Positions 43,394-51,939 of a stretch of 64,000 nucleotides of DNA are shown in pieces (the stretch's first letter is position 1; every line of letters begins with the position of its first letter). Under the pieces are notes generated by a model. It was not told the origin of the DNA. It saw only the letters and a list, made by a program, of their open reading frames with translations, and did not search any database. The DNA lies in assembly GCA_019414055.1 (NCBI GenBank), contig DXMV01000021.1:29165-93164 (forward strand), read 5' to 3'. Source of the stretch: Collinsella sp. GTDB lineage: Bacteria; Actinomycetota; Coriobacteriia; Coriobacteriales; Coriobacteriaceae. The translations under genes and the position numbers were made by a program.

Positions 43394-44158
43394 CTAGCAG
43401 ATGACCTGCGTGTGTTCCTCGATGGCGGCGCGATTCTCGGCGGCGATGCCCGGCTCGCACACCACGGCGTCCAAGCTGTCCAGGCGGCAGAAGGTGTAGA
43501 AGTCGCGCTTGCCGATCTTGCTTGAATCGGCGATCAAGTAGCGCGAGTCTGCCTTGCTAAAGGCGAGCTGCTGGATACGGCCCTCGTCCATATTGGACGT
43601 AGACACATCGCCATCCAGAATGCCGTTGGCGCCGATAAACGCCGCGTCGATGCCCAACGCACGCAGGGTATCCTCGGCCGTTGGTCCCACAAAAGCGGCG
43701 GTGCGGCGACGGTACATACCGCCCACGAGGCACAGGTCGCAGTCTTCGCGCGCCTCGAGCAGGTTAAACACCGAAAGCGAGTTGGTCACAATGCGCAGGC
43801 GACACGCCGGCAGCATCGAGGCCATCTGTTCCACCGTAGTGCCCGTACCCAAAAAGATGGTCGAGCCCTCCTCGATAAGCTCCACAGCACGGCGCGCAAT
43901 CTGCAGCTTTTCCTCGGCATGCTTAGTGCGCTTTTCGCTGTGCGAATACTCATGGCGCAACATGGCATGGGGACGTCCCTGTGCGCTACGGGCGCCACCG
44001 TGCACGCGCTCGATCTCGCCCAGGCTCGCAAGTTCTTCGAGGTCGCGGCGAATCGTCATATCCGAAACGCCCAGCGCATCCGAAATCTCCTTGACCGAAA
44101 CCGTGCCCTGCTCTTCGAGCAGCTGACGAACCTTATCCTGTCGCTCTGCCTTAATCAC
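43394..44158 (-). CDS. DeoR-family regulator, LacR-like
   Basis: 254 aa. HTH KVRQLLEEQGTVSVKEISDALGVSDMTIRRDLEELASLGEIERVHGG and sensor domain with IFLGTGTTVEQMASML and GANGILDGDVSTSN. In streptococci the lac PTS and tagatose genes are repressed by such a LacR responding to tagatose-6-phosphate; here it may act on the TGTTC dyads before lacA and lacF (inference). Confidence 0.85.
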   Translation of the reverse strand: MIKAERQDKVRQLLEEQGTVSVKEISDALGVSDMTIRRDLEELASLGEIERVHGGARSAQGRPHAMLRHEYSHSEKRTKHAEEKLQIARRAVELIEEGSTIFLGTGTTVEQMASMLPACRLRIVTNSLSVFNLLEAREDCDLCLVGGMYRRRTAAFVGPTAEDTLRALGIDAAFIGANGILDGDVSTSNMDEGRIQQLAFSKADSRYLIADSSKIGKRDFYTFCRLDSLDAVVCEPGIAAENRAAIEEHTQVIC

Positions 44159-44364
44159 GATGAATCCTCGCCGTTCTTTGCGCGCATATCATTCAAACAG
44201 TAACGAACAAATTGTATCAGACTCGTGCGCATCAAAAATGAACGCCCGCACAGCTCCAATCATCACTTTTTTGAGAAAAATACCCCCTGCTTTAGTGGGG
44301 TGTAGTGATAATCTCGCCTGTTCGCGCTACAGTTTGTCCGAAATACCTCGATGTTAGGAACCAA

Positions 44365-45417
44365 ATGATCACTTCCGAGCTTTTCGGCACCGCGCCGTGC
44401 GGCACCTCCGTTCATCGTTACACCCTCAACGGGCCCGAGATCTGCGTTCGCATTATGGACTATGGCGCCACCGTGCTGGGTATCGATGTGCCCGACATTC
44501 CCGGCAACGTGCGCGATGTGGTGCTGGGCTTCGATAAGCTCGAGGATTACTTTGACAACCCCGCCTGCTTTGGCGCGACCATCGGCCCCGTGGCAAACCG
44601 CACCGCGGGCGCCACGATCACCATCGACGGCACGGACTGGCATATGCCCGCCAACGAGGGCGCCAACAACCTGCACAGCGATCTTGAGCAAGGCCTGCAT
44701 AAACGCGTGTGGGACGTTGAGCTCGACGAGACTCACAACGCCGTGCGCATGACCACCTCGCTTAAGGATGGCGAGCTGGGCCTGCCCGGCAACCGAACCT
44801 TTACGGCTGTGTTTACCGTTACGCGCACCGGCGTCTTCCGCATCGAGTATGGTTGCGAGAGCGACCGCGCCACCTACGTGTCCATGACCAACCACACGTA
44901 CTTTAACCTTGCCGGCCATAACGCCGGCATGGACTGTGAGCACTTCTTTATCGCCAACGCTGCCCACTACTTGCCCATTAACGAGCAGAACATCCCCACC
45001 GGCGAAATCGCTCCGGTCGAGGGAACACCGTTTGACTTTCGCGAGCTGCGCCCCGTCGCACCCGGCATGGAGGCCGACGACCCGCAGATTAAGCAGGCCC
45101 GTGGCTACGATCACTGCCTGTGCATCGATGGCTATCAGTACGGCCGCAATCTGCGTCGCGCCCTACATGTCGAGGAGATGTGGACCGGTCGTGAGCTGGA
45201 CTACTACACCACCGCCCCGGGCGTGCAGCTCTACACCGGCAACTGGCTGGGCGACGAGCACGCCAAGGACGATGCCAACTATGGCTGGGGCGCCGGCTTT
45301 GCCCTCGAGGCCGAGATGTACCCCGACACGCCGCACCAGCCGCTGTTCCCGCAGGGCATTGTGGGTCCGGGTCACCCCTACAGCAATATGATCGAATACC
45401 ACTTTATGAGGCACTAG
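44365..45417 (+). CDS. galM: aldose 1-epimerase, second copy
   Basis: 350 aa from ATG 44365 (TTAGGA upstream). YGATVLGIDVPD, NRTAGATITIDG and NHTYFNLAGHNAG correspond closely to the first galM at 23855. Located next to the lactose genes, where it may act on sugars released by LacG. Confidence 0.92.
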   Translation: MITSELFGTAPCGTSVHRYTLNGPEICVRIMDYGATVLGIDVPDIPGNVRDVVLGFDKLEDYFDNPACFGATIGPVANRTAGATITIDGTDWHMPANEGANNLHSDLEQGLHKRVWDVELDETHNAVRMTTSLKDGELGLPGNRTFTAVFTVTRTGVFRIEYGCESDRATYVSMTNHTYFNLAGHNAGMDCEHFFIANAAHYLPINEQNIPTGEIAPVEGTPFDFRELRPVAPGMEADDPQIKQARGYDHCLCIDGYQYGRNLRRALHVEEMWTGRELDYYTTAPGVQLYTGNWLGDEHAKDDANYGWGAGFALEAEMYPDTPHQPLFPQGIVGPGHPYSNMIEYHFMRH

Positions 45418-45444
45418 GCCCACAACGCGACATCTCGCACAGCA

Positions 45445-45480
45445 GCGCCCGCCGGCACCACCGCCGACGGGCGCTTTTTC
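45445..45480 (+). terminator. terminator of the second galM
   Basis: GCGCCCGCCGGC / GCCGACGGGCGC followed by TTTTTC. Confidence 0.85.
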
Positions 45481-45524
45481 ATCTTTTGGGCGCATTTTCG
45501 CTGTGACTATATGAGTGGCATATC

Positions 45525-45676
45525 AAAACTATGCCCATTTACTACGTTTAGCCCGGGATGCTCGAGCATGCACCGGTTTTTGTTAAATTCGCGAGCCGTC
45601 TACCTGCAGTTTTGTTTTTCTCAAATTCGGCATGCTCGGCGATAGCCGATCAAACGTAGTAAATGGGCATAGTTTT
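45525..45676. repeat. 152-bp intergenic palindrome with perfect 25-bp arms (family E)
   Basis: Arms 45525-45549 and 45652-45676 are exactly complementary (core ATGCCCATTTACTACG). The interior holds the 12-bp palindrome ATGCTCGAGCAT and a GCATGC word on the other side. No gene in it. Confidence 0.75.
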
Positions 45677-45743
45677 TAACAGGCGGCATCGCACGCGTCC
45701 CTCGCAAGGGCAAAATGATCCGTTTTCCTCCGTCCCCAAGGGA

Positions 45744-46226
45744 TCAGTTGAACAGATTGCCGATGGGATCGGGGGCGGAACTGGGGAGATAGCGGATTTC
45801 TAGCTCTATGCCGAGCTTTTGCAGCTCTTTGAAGGCTGCGACATCTGCGTCGTCTACGGCAACAGCAGGCGTTATGGGGCGCTTGCCCTCCCCTGCCTGC
45901 ATATGGCCAATGCTGATCTTGGTTATTGGCACACCACCCTTAACCAGCGCGAGCGCATCGGCGGGTGAGGCCACCATGAGCAGAATCAGTTGACGCGGCG
46001 TTGCGGTATGAATGATGTCGACGGTCCTTTGCACCGAGAAAAACCGCGTCCAAACGCCTTCTGGCGCCGCCACCCTCATGGGTGCCCATTGGCGCGAATC
46101 TGCCGCGATCTCATCGTTGACGATTAGGACAAGGTTGGAACCCACGGCTTCGTTCCACAGCTCAACGTCTTGTCCGTAAATGAAACGGTCGTCGATACGT
46201 GTGAGAAGGATCTTGGGTTGAGCCAT
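45744..46226 (-). CDS. PTS mannose/sorbose-family EIIB with Tyr in place of the active-site His
   Basis: 160 aa from ATG 46226; start uncertain because no strong ribosome-binding site is seen (an upstream ATG at 46253 is in frame). The family motif R-[IV]-DDR-L-I-H-GQ appears as RIDDRFIYGQ, so residue 17 is Tyr where the phosphorylated His should be. The rest (LVLIVNDEIAADSRQ, QLILLMVASPADALALVKGG) is well kept. Without the His it cannot carry phosphate in the normal way. Orphan: no EIIA/C/D nearby. Confidence 0.75.
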   Translation of the reverse strand: MAQPKILLTRIDDRFIYGQDVELWNEAVGSNLVLIVNDEIAADSRQWAPMRVAAPEGVWTRFFSVQRTVDIIHTATPRQLILLMVASPADALALVKGGVPITKISIGHMQAGEGKRPITPAVAVDDADVAAFKELQKLGIELEIRYLPSSAPDPIGNLFN

Positions 46227-46433
46227 GGCTGCCCCATTCTGTTTGAGACCCATACGAGCGGGACGTCGACCACCAACTCAACAGCTGGTCAAGCGCCAGA
46301 TGGACGCCGCAGACATCACGCCTCCAATATTAGTGCATTTAAAGTGAGAAAAGCCGTCAGAACACTTGCGCGGATTTGCGATGTCCCGTATCATAGACAG
46401 CCGTTGACGCCTCAGTTGCGTCACCACATGGTC

Positions 46434-46509
46434 GCCAGCGTAGCTCAGTTGGTAGAGCACCGCTCTCGTAAAGCGGGGGTCACCGGTTCGAGCCCGGTCG
46501 CTGGCTCCA
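46434..46509 (+). tRNA. tRNA-Thr (anticodon CGT)
   Basis: Full cloverleaf: acceptor GCCAGCG / CGCTGGC, D-arm GCTC / GAGC, anticodon stem CCGCT / AGCGG with loop CTCGTAA, T-arm ACCGG / CCGGT, encoded CCA. It marks the boundary between conserved sugar genes and the accessory island, and is a plausible old integration site. Confidence 0.96.
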
Positions 46510-46521
46510 TTGCATTTGTGC

Positions 46522-46557
46522 AGCTCAGAAGCATAATTGCTTCTGAGCTTTTTCTTT
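46522..46557 (+). terminator. terminator of tRNA-Thr
   Basis: AGCTCAGAAGC / GCTTCTGAGCT followed by TTTTCTTT. Confidence 0.85.
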
Positions 46558-46979
46558 GATTCGTCCTTTTTCTCATTCCCTGAGGAGTGAAAAAGAGGTG
46601 AAATCTTTTTTTAATCAATTTCACGCTTAGTTTTGCCTACACAACGCCTACATACCCCATTCCATGGCATCTAGGCACCAGGCACCACGCAACGCGCTCC
46701 AGCCCACTTTCTGCCGAGGAATACGCGGACGGAACCTCATCGATGAATGAAGATGACCCCAGCATCATTCAAATCGAGTCAGACAGCATTGCTTCTATTG
46801 TCCGTAAACGGCAATTAGGGCCATGTACCACTGATTATTACCATCAACGGTACATGGCCCTTGTATATTGATGACCGTGCTTTTTTTCAGTGCTTAAAGA
46901 GCGAAACCGTCAGGTCAGCGTTCGTCTTCAGGCGCGCGGCCTTCGCGGTGCCGGCCTTAATTGGCTGGCAATCTAGATG
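46558..46979. other. gene-poor stretch after the tRNA
   Basis: No convincing gene. One hairpin, GGGCCATGTACC / GGTACATGGCCC (46817-46863), is the only strong structure. Confidence 0.4.
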
Positions 46980-47669
46980 TTATGGGAACAATATCGTGAG
47001 GATTTGGTCTTTGGAATACTTTGCGGTGTCTATTTCGCCCTCGTAGGGGGCCATGAAGCCCCATCGCCAGACAACCAATTCCCGATCTTCCGTCTCGCTC
47101 TCGCCAAGCTCTATGAGTTCCTCGACGGACATATCGTCGCGGTCGCGTGTGGTGTTCCCGCCCGCCAGTTCCCAGCCGAGCTGGAGGGCACACGCCTCAT
47201 GCGGGGTCAGGCCGTCAATGCCGATCTCGTTGAAGTCGAGCGGGGACGACCACTTGCGATACGGTAGATCATCGTACTGGAGAGCGACGTTGAGGTATTC
47301 GAGCGGACCGTAGATCTCGCGGAGGTCGCAGTACTGGAAGAGGACGCTGCAATCGATGTCTGGGTCACACGTGACCGCCGCGGCGAGCAGGTTCGCGTCC
47401 CCAGCGGTGCCGAACTCATCGAGGGGGAGGCACTCGAGGGGCGCGAAGCGGCCGAGGTATTTCCATGCACAGAGGCGCAGGAACTTCGGTTTAACCCCTT
47501 CGCGGGCGGCTTCGCGTGCGAGCTTGTCTTCGAGTTCGGCTGGTGTCAGCGGCAGGCGGATTTCGGCACCCGCGTCCGGGTCGGCGCGGTAGGTCTCGAA
47601 GGACGCGCCCTGGCAGGCGGTAACTCAGATGACAATTGCGGACTGGTCGGTCTTCTCGTTCGGGTCCAT
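46980..47669 (-). pseudogene. accessory gene interrupted by an in-frame TGA at codon 15
   Basis: Reading from ATG 47669 (GGAAGAGG upstream) gives MDPNEKTDQSAIVI, then TGA at 47625-47627, then 214 more sensible acidic residues in the same frame to TAA at 46980 (LPLTPAELEDKLAREAAREG .. LVVWRWGFMAPYEGE). No start codon rescues the downstream part early. It is loosely reminiscent of ArdA-type antirestriction proteins (acidic, LPLDEF..NLL), but this is weak. A single C-to-T change in CGA would explain the stop; readthrough is the alternative. Confidence 0.55.
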
Positions 47670-47855
47670 TTGGCTTAACCTCTTCCTCGGAAGTGTCTCC
47701 CTGGGATCAAGGATAGCTATCCTGTCGGTCTATGGAAGGAATCGCGGGAAACGATTCGGCCGATGGCGTGAGAGAAGTCGCCGCGATGAGATGGTTGAAG
47801 CTATTTCGGCGCCGTTGCAAAAGCAATCTTGAATAATAACAAGACGCTTGGCTCG

Positions 47856-47884
47856 GCAGGGAGCCTTTCATGGGCTCCCTGCTG
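47856..47884. terminator. hairpin between island genes
   Basis: CAGGGAGCC / GGGCTCCCTG without a long T-tract. Confidence 0.4.
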
Positions 47885-47895
47885 GTTTACTGGGC

Positions 47896-47943
47896 GTGTA
47901 GGCTAGAAGCTCGGTAGGCGTGTAGCGCGGTAGCGGTGTAGGG
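47896..47943. repeat. 8-bp tandem repeat cluster 1
   Basis: Six consecutive octamers of the form nNgTAGcN (gtgtaggc, tagaagct, cggtaggc, gtgtagcg, cggtagcg, gtgtaggg). Confidence 0.55.
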
Positions 47944-48016
47944 ATAAAAAGAAGAATAAGAATAATAACGAGCTGCTTTACTGCGGGGAGCTTGGCGGGA
48001 AGTTTCGGGTGAAGGT

Positions 48017-48056
48017 GTGTAGCTCTGTAGGCGTGCACCTCGGTAAATATGCGAGT
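48017..48056. repeat. 8-bp tandem repeat cluster 2
   Basis: Five octamers: gtgtagct, ctgtaggc, gtgcacct, cggtaaat, atgcgagt. It abuts the 3' end of the 100-aa gene. Confidence 0.45.
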
Positions 48057-48067
48057 CGGCAGTATCG

Positions 48068-48370
48068 CTACTTGCACGGTCCCTGCGGGGCGCTTGCTGC
48101 GGGAGTGTCATTGTCCGGGTCATGGACGACATACCAGCTGTTCCCGTAATGGCAGACGTCCCGGCAGGTACCGTTCTCTAGAACCACGCGCCATGATTCT
48201 GACTGGCGTTTTGGACCGAGAGCCCATGAGCGAGGGCTGTACCACTCGATGCGGGCGAATGGGTATATCGTGCCGTCATACCATTTAATCCCCCAGGGGA
48301 CGTATTCGCCATCTGGACGGCACTCCACGAGGGCGGTCACCAAGCGGATCGATTTCTCGCACTCCCCCAC
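48068..48370 (-). CDS. small hypothetical protein of mobile elements, 100 aa
   Basis: GTG start at 48370 with AAGGAG 7 nt upstream. Beta-rich, with the pattern PDG..P..IKWYDGTIYPF and a closing SWYVV. This pattern resembles small proteins often found on integrative elements of gut bacteria, but I cannot name a family. Intact, unlike its neighbours. Confidence 0.6.
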   Translation of the reverse strand: MGECEKSIRLVTALVECRPDGEYVPWGIKWYDGTIYPFARIEWYSPRSWALGPKRQSESWRVVLENGTCRDVCHYGNSWYVVHDPDNDTPAASAPQGPCK

Positions 48371-48450
48371 GACGACACTCCTTCCGAATGGCTAACGAAC
48401 GCATGTTCTATTATAGCGCAGGGGCAGGTGAGCCGCCGTAGATGAAATCT

Positions 48451-48487
48451 CCCCTACCGTCAAGAAGAGTAGGTGGCTATGCGTGTA
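48451..48487 (+). repeat. 37-bp direct repeat leading into cluster 3
   Basis: CCCCTACCGTCAAGAAGAG continues as TAGGTGGCTATGCGTGTAG; the second copy, with one change, starts at 49067. CCTAC / GTAGG can pair. Confidence 0.7.
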
Positions 48488-48538
48488 GGCGTGTAGCTCG
48501 ATAGCCGTGCACGCGCATAGTTCGATAGGTTCGTGGCA
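48483..48538. repeat. 8-bp tandem repeat cluster 3
   Basis: Seven octamers from 48483 (gtgtaggc, gtgtagct, cgatagcc, gtgcacgc, gcatagtt, cgataggt, tcgtggca); the last is weak. Confidence 0.55.
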
Positions 48539-48599
48539 ATGTAGACCGTTTCCTGGTAGTCCTCAAATGCGGCAGGGTATTTCGAGTTTGTAGATGCTA

Positions 48600-49060
48600 A
48601 AATACGTTTGCTCTCGAAAGAGGGCTCAGCCCCGGCTGGTAAACCTGACGTTTGGCGTGGTGTGCGTGACACGCATGGCGGGCATGGCCGCGATAGAATT
48701 TTCCATGCGGAGGGGTTTGACCCCACAGCGCCCCGAGGGTTTCGGGGAGGGCGAACTGGCAGGCAGGGAACCGGGATACAGGCTGTCCAGAAGGAGGGGC
48801 GTAATGCCCCTCCTTCTTTTTTGCCACATCAATCGGTCTTATATGTTCCGCCGCGGACTTGATGTTTCCGAGATTGCGGAAATGTGCTGGAAGCCACGGC
48901 GGCATATGAAGAGGAAGTCCAGTTTTTCGGTCAATCAATTTCGAATAGGGGCGGCAACCGAACGTGGACGCGGGCATCGACGCGCTCGCCGAAGACAAGA
49001 CGGCACTTGCAAAAGAACTCAACGAGCTCAATCGGCAGCGTGGGCAATTCAATGCCGTGC
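48600..49060. other. eroded mobile-element segment with a terminator
   Basis: GC-rich stretch 48600-48800 ends in a strong hairpin AAGGAGGGGC / GCCCCTCCTT with a T-run (48800-48829). It looks like a structured control region, possibly an oriT or relaxase leader (weak inference). At 48961-49056 an open frame reads IDALAEDKTALAKELNELNRQ, a coiled-coil-like fragment with no start or partner, probably a gene remnant. Confidence 0.3.
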
Positions 49061-49066
49061 CGTCCT

Positions 49067-49103
49067 CCCCTACCGTCAGGAAGAGTAGGTGGCTATGCGT
49101 GTA
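49067..49103 (+). repeat. 37-bp direct repeat leading into cluster 4
   Basis: Second copy of the repeat at 48451, 616 bp away, with one A-to-G change; again followed directly by octamers. Confidence 0.7.
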
Positions 49104-49170
49104 GAAGTGTAGCTCTGTAGAAGCATAGCTCTGTAGCTATGTAGCCGTATAGCCGTGTAGCCATGTAGCC
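49099..49170. repeat. 8-bp tandem repeat cluster 4
   Basis: Nine perfect-length octamers: gtgtagaa, gtgtagct, ctgtagaa, gcatagct, ctgtagct, atgtagcc, gtatagcc, gtgtagcc, atgtagcc. The best of the four clusters. Period 8 rules out a coding repeat. Confidence 0.75.
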
Positions 49171-49204
49171 CCCTACCCAACTACACGGCTGCCCGCAAAT
49201 CCGA

Positions 49205-49625
49205 TCAGTCGCGCTTGCGCGGCCAGACCACCAGGCGGCTCGGCTCTTTCGCCAGGCTTTTCATCATGCCAACCAAGTCGCCGTGAGTCTCGGTGTTCAG
49301 GCAGTTGAACAGCGTGATCAGCTCCAGCCTCTGCCCAACTGGGGCATCGGTGTCATCGCCAACCGGCATATCGGCATCGAAGAGCCACTCTATGGTTGTA
49401 TTCAGCACCCGGCAAAGTGAAAGCAGATTCGAGACGCGCACGGTTCCCAGATCGGCTTCGAGGCGAATGATCGTCTGCAATGTGCTGATCGGAATGCCGG
49501 CGAGATGGGCCACCTGGGTGTTCGTGTAGCCGGCACCCCTGATAATCGATTCCAATTTCGAATAGGGGCGGTCCTTGCCCGCTATCCGCTTTTTTCGGGG
49601 TGCCGGCCTGCTTCTTCTCGGCCAT
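49205..49625 (-). pseudogene. XRE-family HTH regulator, frameshifted near its N-terminus
   Basis: ATG 49625 has GGGAG upstream and reads MAEKKQAGTPKKADSGQGPPLFEI; near 49555 the frame must shift by one base to continue as ESIIRGAGYTNTQVAHLAGIPISTLQTIIRLEADLGTVRVSNLLSLCRVLN, a clear helix-turn-helix. Alternatively the product starts at TTG 49555 and is intact (116 aa). The shift point coincides with a 19-nt word also present at 48936. Divergent from the gene at 49908. Confidence 0.6.
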
Positions 49626-49712
49626 AGTATCTAACTCCCGTCGAATGCCGTCTCAGCATCTCGCTGAGGACAAAACCTCGATTTCGATCTCCAGCAGCCC
49701 GCAGGTCAGGCA

Positions 49713-49820
49713 GATGCGACAACTTGTCACATCTCAGCTGTTGAAAACTCTAGTTTTCAACAACACGCAGGTCGCGCAGATGCGCCATTTTGTCACAACG
49801 ATACGCCAAATTGTCGCATC
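49713..49820. promoter_or_regulatory. three 21-bp operator-like sites around a palindrome
   Basis: Sites at 49713, 49779 and 49800 share GATnCGnCAnnTTGTCnCAnC (the first is nearly palindromic); the last two abut. A 24-bp near-perfect palindrome (arms TGTTGAAAAC) lies at 49739-49762. They fill the gap between the divergent XRE gene and the gene at 49908. Confidence 0.55.
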
Positions 49821-49907
49821 TAAGCGGCCTGCGCAAACGTCGAGTCGGAGGAAATTGCAGAACCGCAATCTAACTGCGGAAACGCAGCAAAACCGCAGGA
49901 TGACAAT

Positions 49908-50564
49908 ATGGCTTCATCGGGAACGGATGTATATATAAATAGTAATTTTTATTATTCTTATTATTCTTCTGATAACTCCAACGAGGGAGACGAACCTTGT
50001 GGAGGGAGCGAAGACGGCTGGAGCGCCGAGGTCCGCCATGTGGCACGCTTCATCGCCGACTCACCTACCAAGCACTGCAACTGCATCTTTCTCGAGAAGA
50101 CCATGGCTGAGATCAGCGATGCGATGAAAGCGGGCGCCAAGGCCGATGAGATATACGACGCGTGGGACCTCTACCTCGATGAGCTCATGACGAAGAACTC
50201 CGATGGCGACTCCGATGCCTTCAAGCGCTACGCGATGTTCCCGCTCAACTGGTTCCGCCGCGCGAACGGCTTCAGGTTCTACCTGAAGAAGATCCGAACG
50301 GCCAGCGGAGACACCACCGAAGGCAGCCACGACGACGCGCACGAGGGCGATTCGGAATGCACGAGTGAAGCCGAAAGGCTCGCGAGGAAGTACCGCCTCA
50401 CCGCCAACAAGACGACCTCGGGCATCATCTGGACGTTCACGGGCGATTACCATTCGGCGCAGCTCGCCCCCCGAGCGAAGAACCGCCGCGAGGCCCTTCG
50501 CTGCATGTGCCCGGTCAAGGGCATCGAGGTGCCGGAGGATATCGACGAGTTGCCGGAAGACTAA
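49908..50564 (+). CDS. hypothetical island protein, 218 aa
   Basis: ATG with AGGA 7 nt upstream. The N-terminus is low complexity (INSNFYYSYYSSDNSN) encoded by an AT-rich run; the rest is soluble, with helical segments (MAEISDAMKAGAKADEIYDAWDLYLDEL) and an acidic tail. I do not recognise a family; a replication or mobilisation role is possible from context only. Confidence 0.6.
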   Translation: MASSGTDVYINSNFYYSYYSSDNSNEGDEPCGGSEDGWSAEVRHVARFIADSPTKHCNCIFLEKTMAEISDAMKAGAKADEIYDAWDLYLDELMTKNSDGDSDAFKRYAMFPLNWFRRANGFRFYLKKIRTASGDTTEGSHDDAHEGDSECTSEAERLARKYRLTANKTTSGIIWTFTGDYHSAQLAPRAKNRREALRCMCPVKGIEVPEDIDELPED

Positions 50565-50777
50565 GACCCGATTGGAGAAGCAATGGGACAATTGCCTGCA
50601 GACGCCCCCCCTGCAAGACAGCCCACAGCTCATGCAACTGCTCGAATTTGCTAGCTGTGCAAATGCTTCGATGTTACCGCTGCGGCAAGACGCGCGAGCC
50701 TTTTGGTCGCGCCGCGTAACTTCGTGACGTCCATTGGGCCGGCGCGTCGCCAGCCCGCACTCGGTACGGAGGATCGT

Positions 50778-50924
50778 ATGTCTGCCGATGCACCTGAAAA
50801 AAGCGTCGGACCCGCGATTGCCCGACGCCTTAACATGCGGTGCGCACCCCGGCCGCGAACGACCTACCTGCATTCCCTTGCGGGCCCCAAACAGTTCATG
50901 GGTGCGCTAGACAGGAAGTATTGA
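50778..50924 (+). CDS. small ORF, 48 aa
   Basis: MSADAPEKSVGPAIARRLN.. with GGAGGATCGT immediately before the ATG. Basic, no known domain. Followed by two hairpins. Confidence 0.35.
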   Translation: MSADAPEKSVGPAIARRLNMRCAPRPRTTYLHSLAGPKQFMGALDRKY

Positions 50925-50941
50925 GGTTCTTACGAACCTCA

Positions 50942-50977
50942 AATTCCTTTGCGTCTTTCGACGCATAGGAATTTTAA
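50942..50977 (+). terminator. terminator-like hairpin
   Basis: AAATTCC..GCGTC-tttc-GACGC..GGAATTT ending in TTTT; a smaller hairpin GAGGTTC / GAACCTC precedes it at 50924. Confidence 0.55.
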
Positions 50978-51019
50978 CAAATTTAAGCACGCCCGCACCG
51001 ATAAACCCGAGGGATACAC

Positions 51020-51265
51020 ATGAGCCCGATTTACGACACCCTCGCCGTAGCCACGGAATCGATGGAGCGCGAGCGGGGCGCTCGCCTACCATGTGGCCCT
51101 CGAGCGAACCGACATCGAGCGGTCGCTAACGCTCTTCTGCGTCTCTCAGGTGAGGAGGAATGGGGGCTCGACCGGGATGACCTCGAAGCCGGGCGGGAGT
51201 GCTGCTGCGTCTGCAACCTCGATGACGAGTACGACCCTTATCTACGTGGTCGGGCGCAAAATTAA
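51020..51265 (+). CDS. small hypothetical protein, 81 aa, possibly frameshifted
   Basis: ATG with GAGGG 6 nt upstream; MSPIYDTLAVATESMERER .. ECCCVCNLDDEYDPYL. Between about 51080 and 51140 another frame (ALAYHVALERTDIERSL) looks more protein-like, so the gene may carry compensating shifts. Function unknown. Confidence 0.35.
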   Translation: MSPIYDTLAVATESMERERGARLPCGPRANRHRAVANALLRLSGEEEWGLDRDDLEAGRECCCVCNLDDEYDPYLRGRAQN

Positions 51266-51283
51266 TGCAATTTCCAGCAACGA

Positions 51284-51752
51284 TTACTTGGCGATATGTT
51301 TCGCCGTTCTTGTAATGTCGATGCGGTGTTCCATCATACGACCTAGACGATTCCAGCTACCTATAATGCTGACAGGTGAGCCATCCTCATATGGGCTTCC
51401 AAGTCTGGCCATCAGTTGAACAGCAGGTACCGTGGTATGGCATATGAACCTCACGGGCCTATACCTTGGTGACCCAATGGGTTCGGAAGCCGTAGACGAG
51501 ACTGTGGTCTTGGGCAAAACCATCATGTCACCGCGTTGGAACCGTTTTGTCTCGTGGGCGGGCCTTTTGAAGCTCTTGGTCAAGCATCTGTGAGGTATTG
51601 GTCTTCGGCGTGAGCTCAACGATAACCAGGGGGATGTCGATCACGGCGTCGAGGCCGACTACTTCACGCCCCAGCTTTTCGAACGATACAAGGGCGGCGG
51701 CGTCATTCGGAGTAATCAGGTTCAGAGTCTCTCGATTCGCCGCGAGTATCAT
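51284..51752 (-). pseudogene. island gene split by a frameshift
   Basis: From 51752 the frame MILAANRETLNLITPNDAAALVSFEKLGREVVGLD runs to about 51528; a second frame (ETKRFQRGDMMVLPKTTVSS .. HRIDITRTAKHIAK) continues to 51284 and overlaps it. One base change in length near 51540 would join them into about 155 aa. No family recognised. 51753-51939 holds no gene. Confidence 0.45.
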
Positions 51753-51939
51753 TGCAATTTCGACGCCCTCGAACTTGCATACATTATTTTGTCAGAAAAG
51801 TACCATACCCTGGCAGGGTGCCATCGTTATCAAAAGTTTGGCTTTCTTTCTACATAAAAAGGCACTTTTATTCTTATTAATGTACACGCTAAACGCTAAG
51901 GGTTATCCACTTGCAAGATAGCCCTCCCGCCGCGGCCAA

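Noticed and set aside
46434..46509. tRNA reading a codon other than Thr
   Set aside because: The anticodon loop CTCGTAA places CGT at the anticodon, which reads ACG (Thr).
48483..49170. CRISPR array
   Set aside because: The repeats are 8 bp, contiguous and lack spacers; no cas genes are present.
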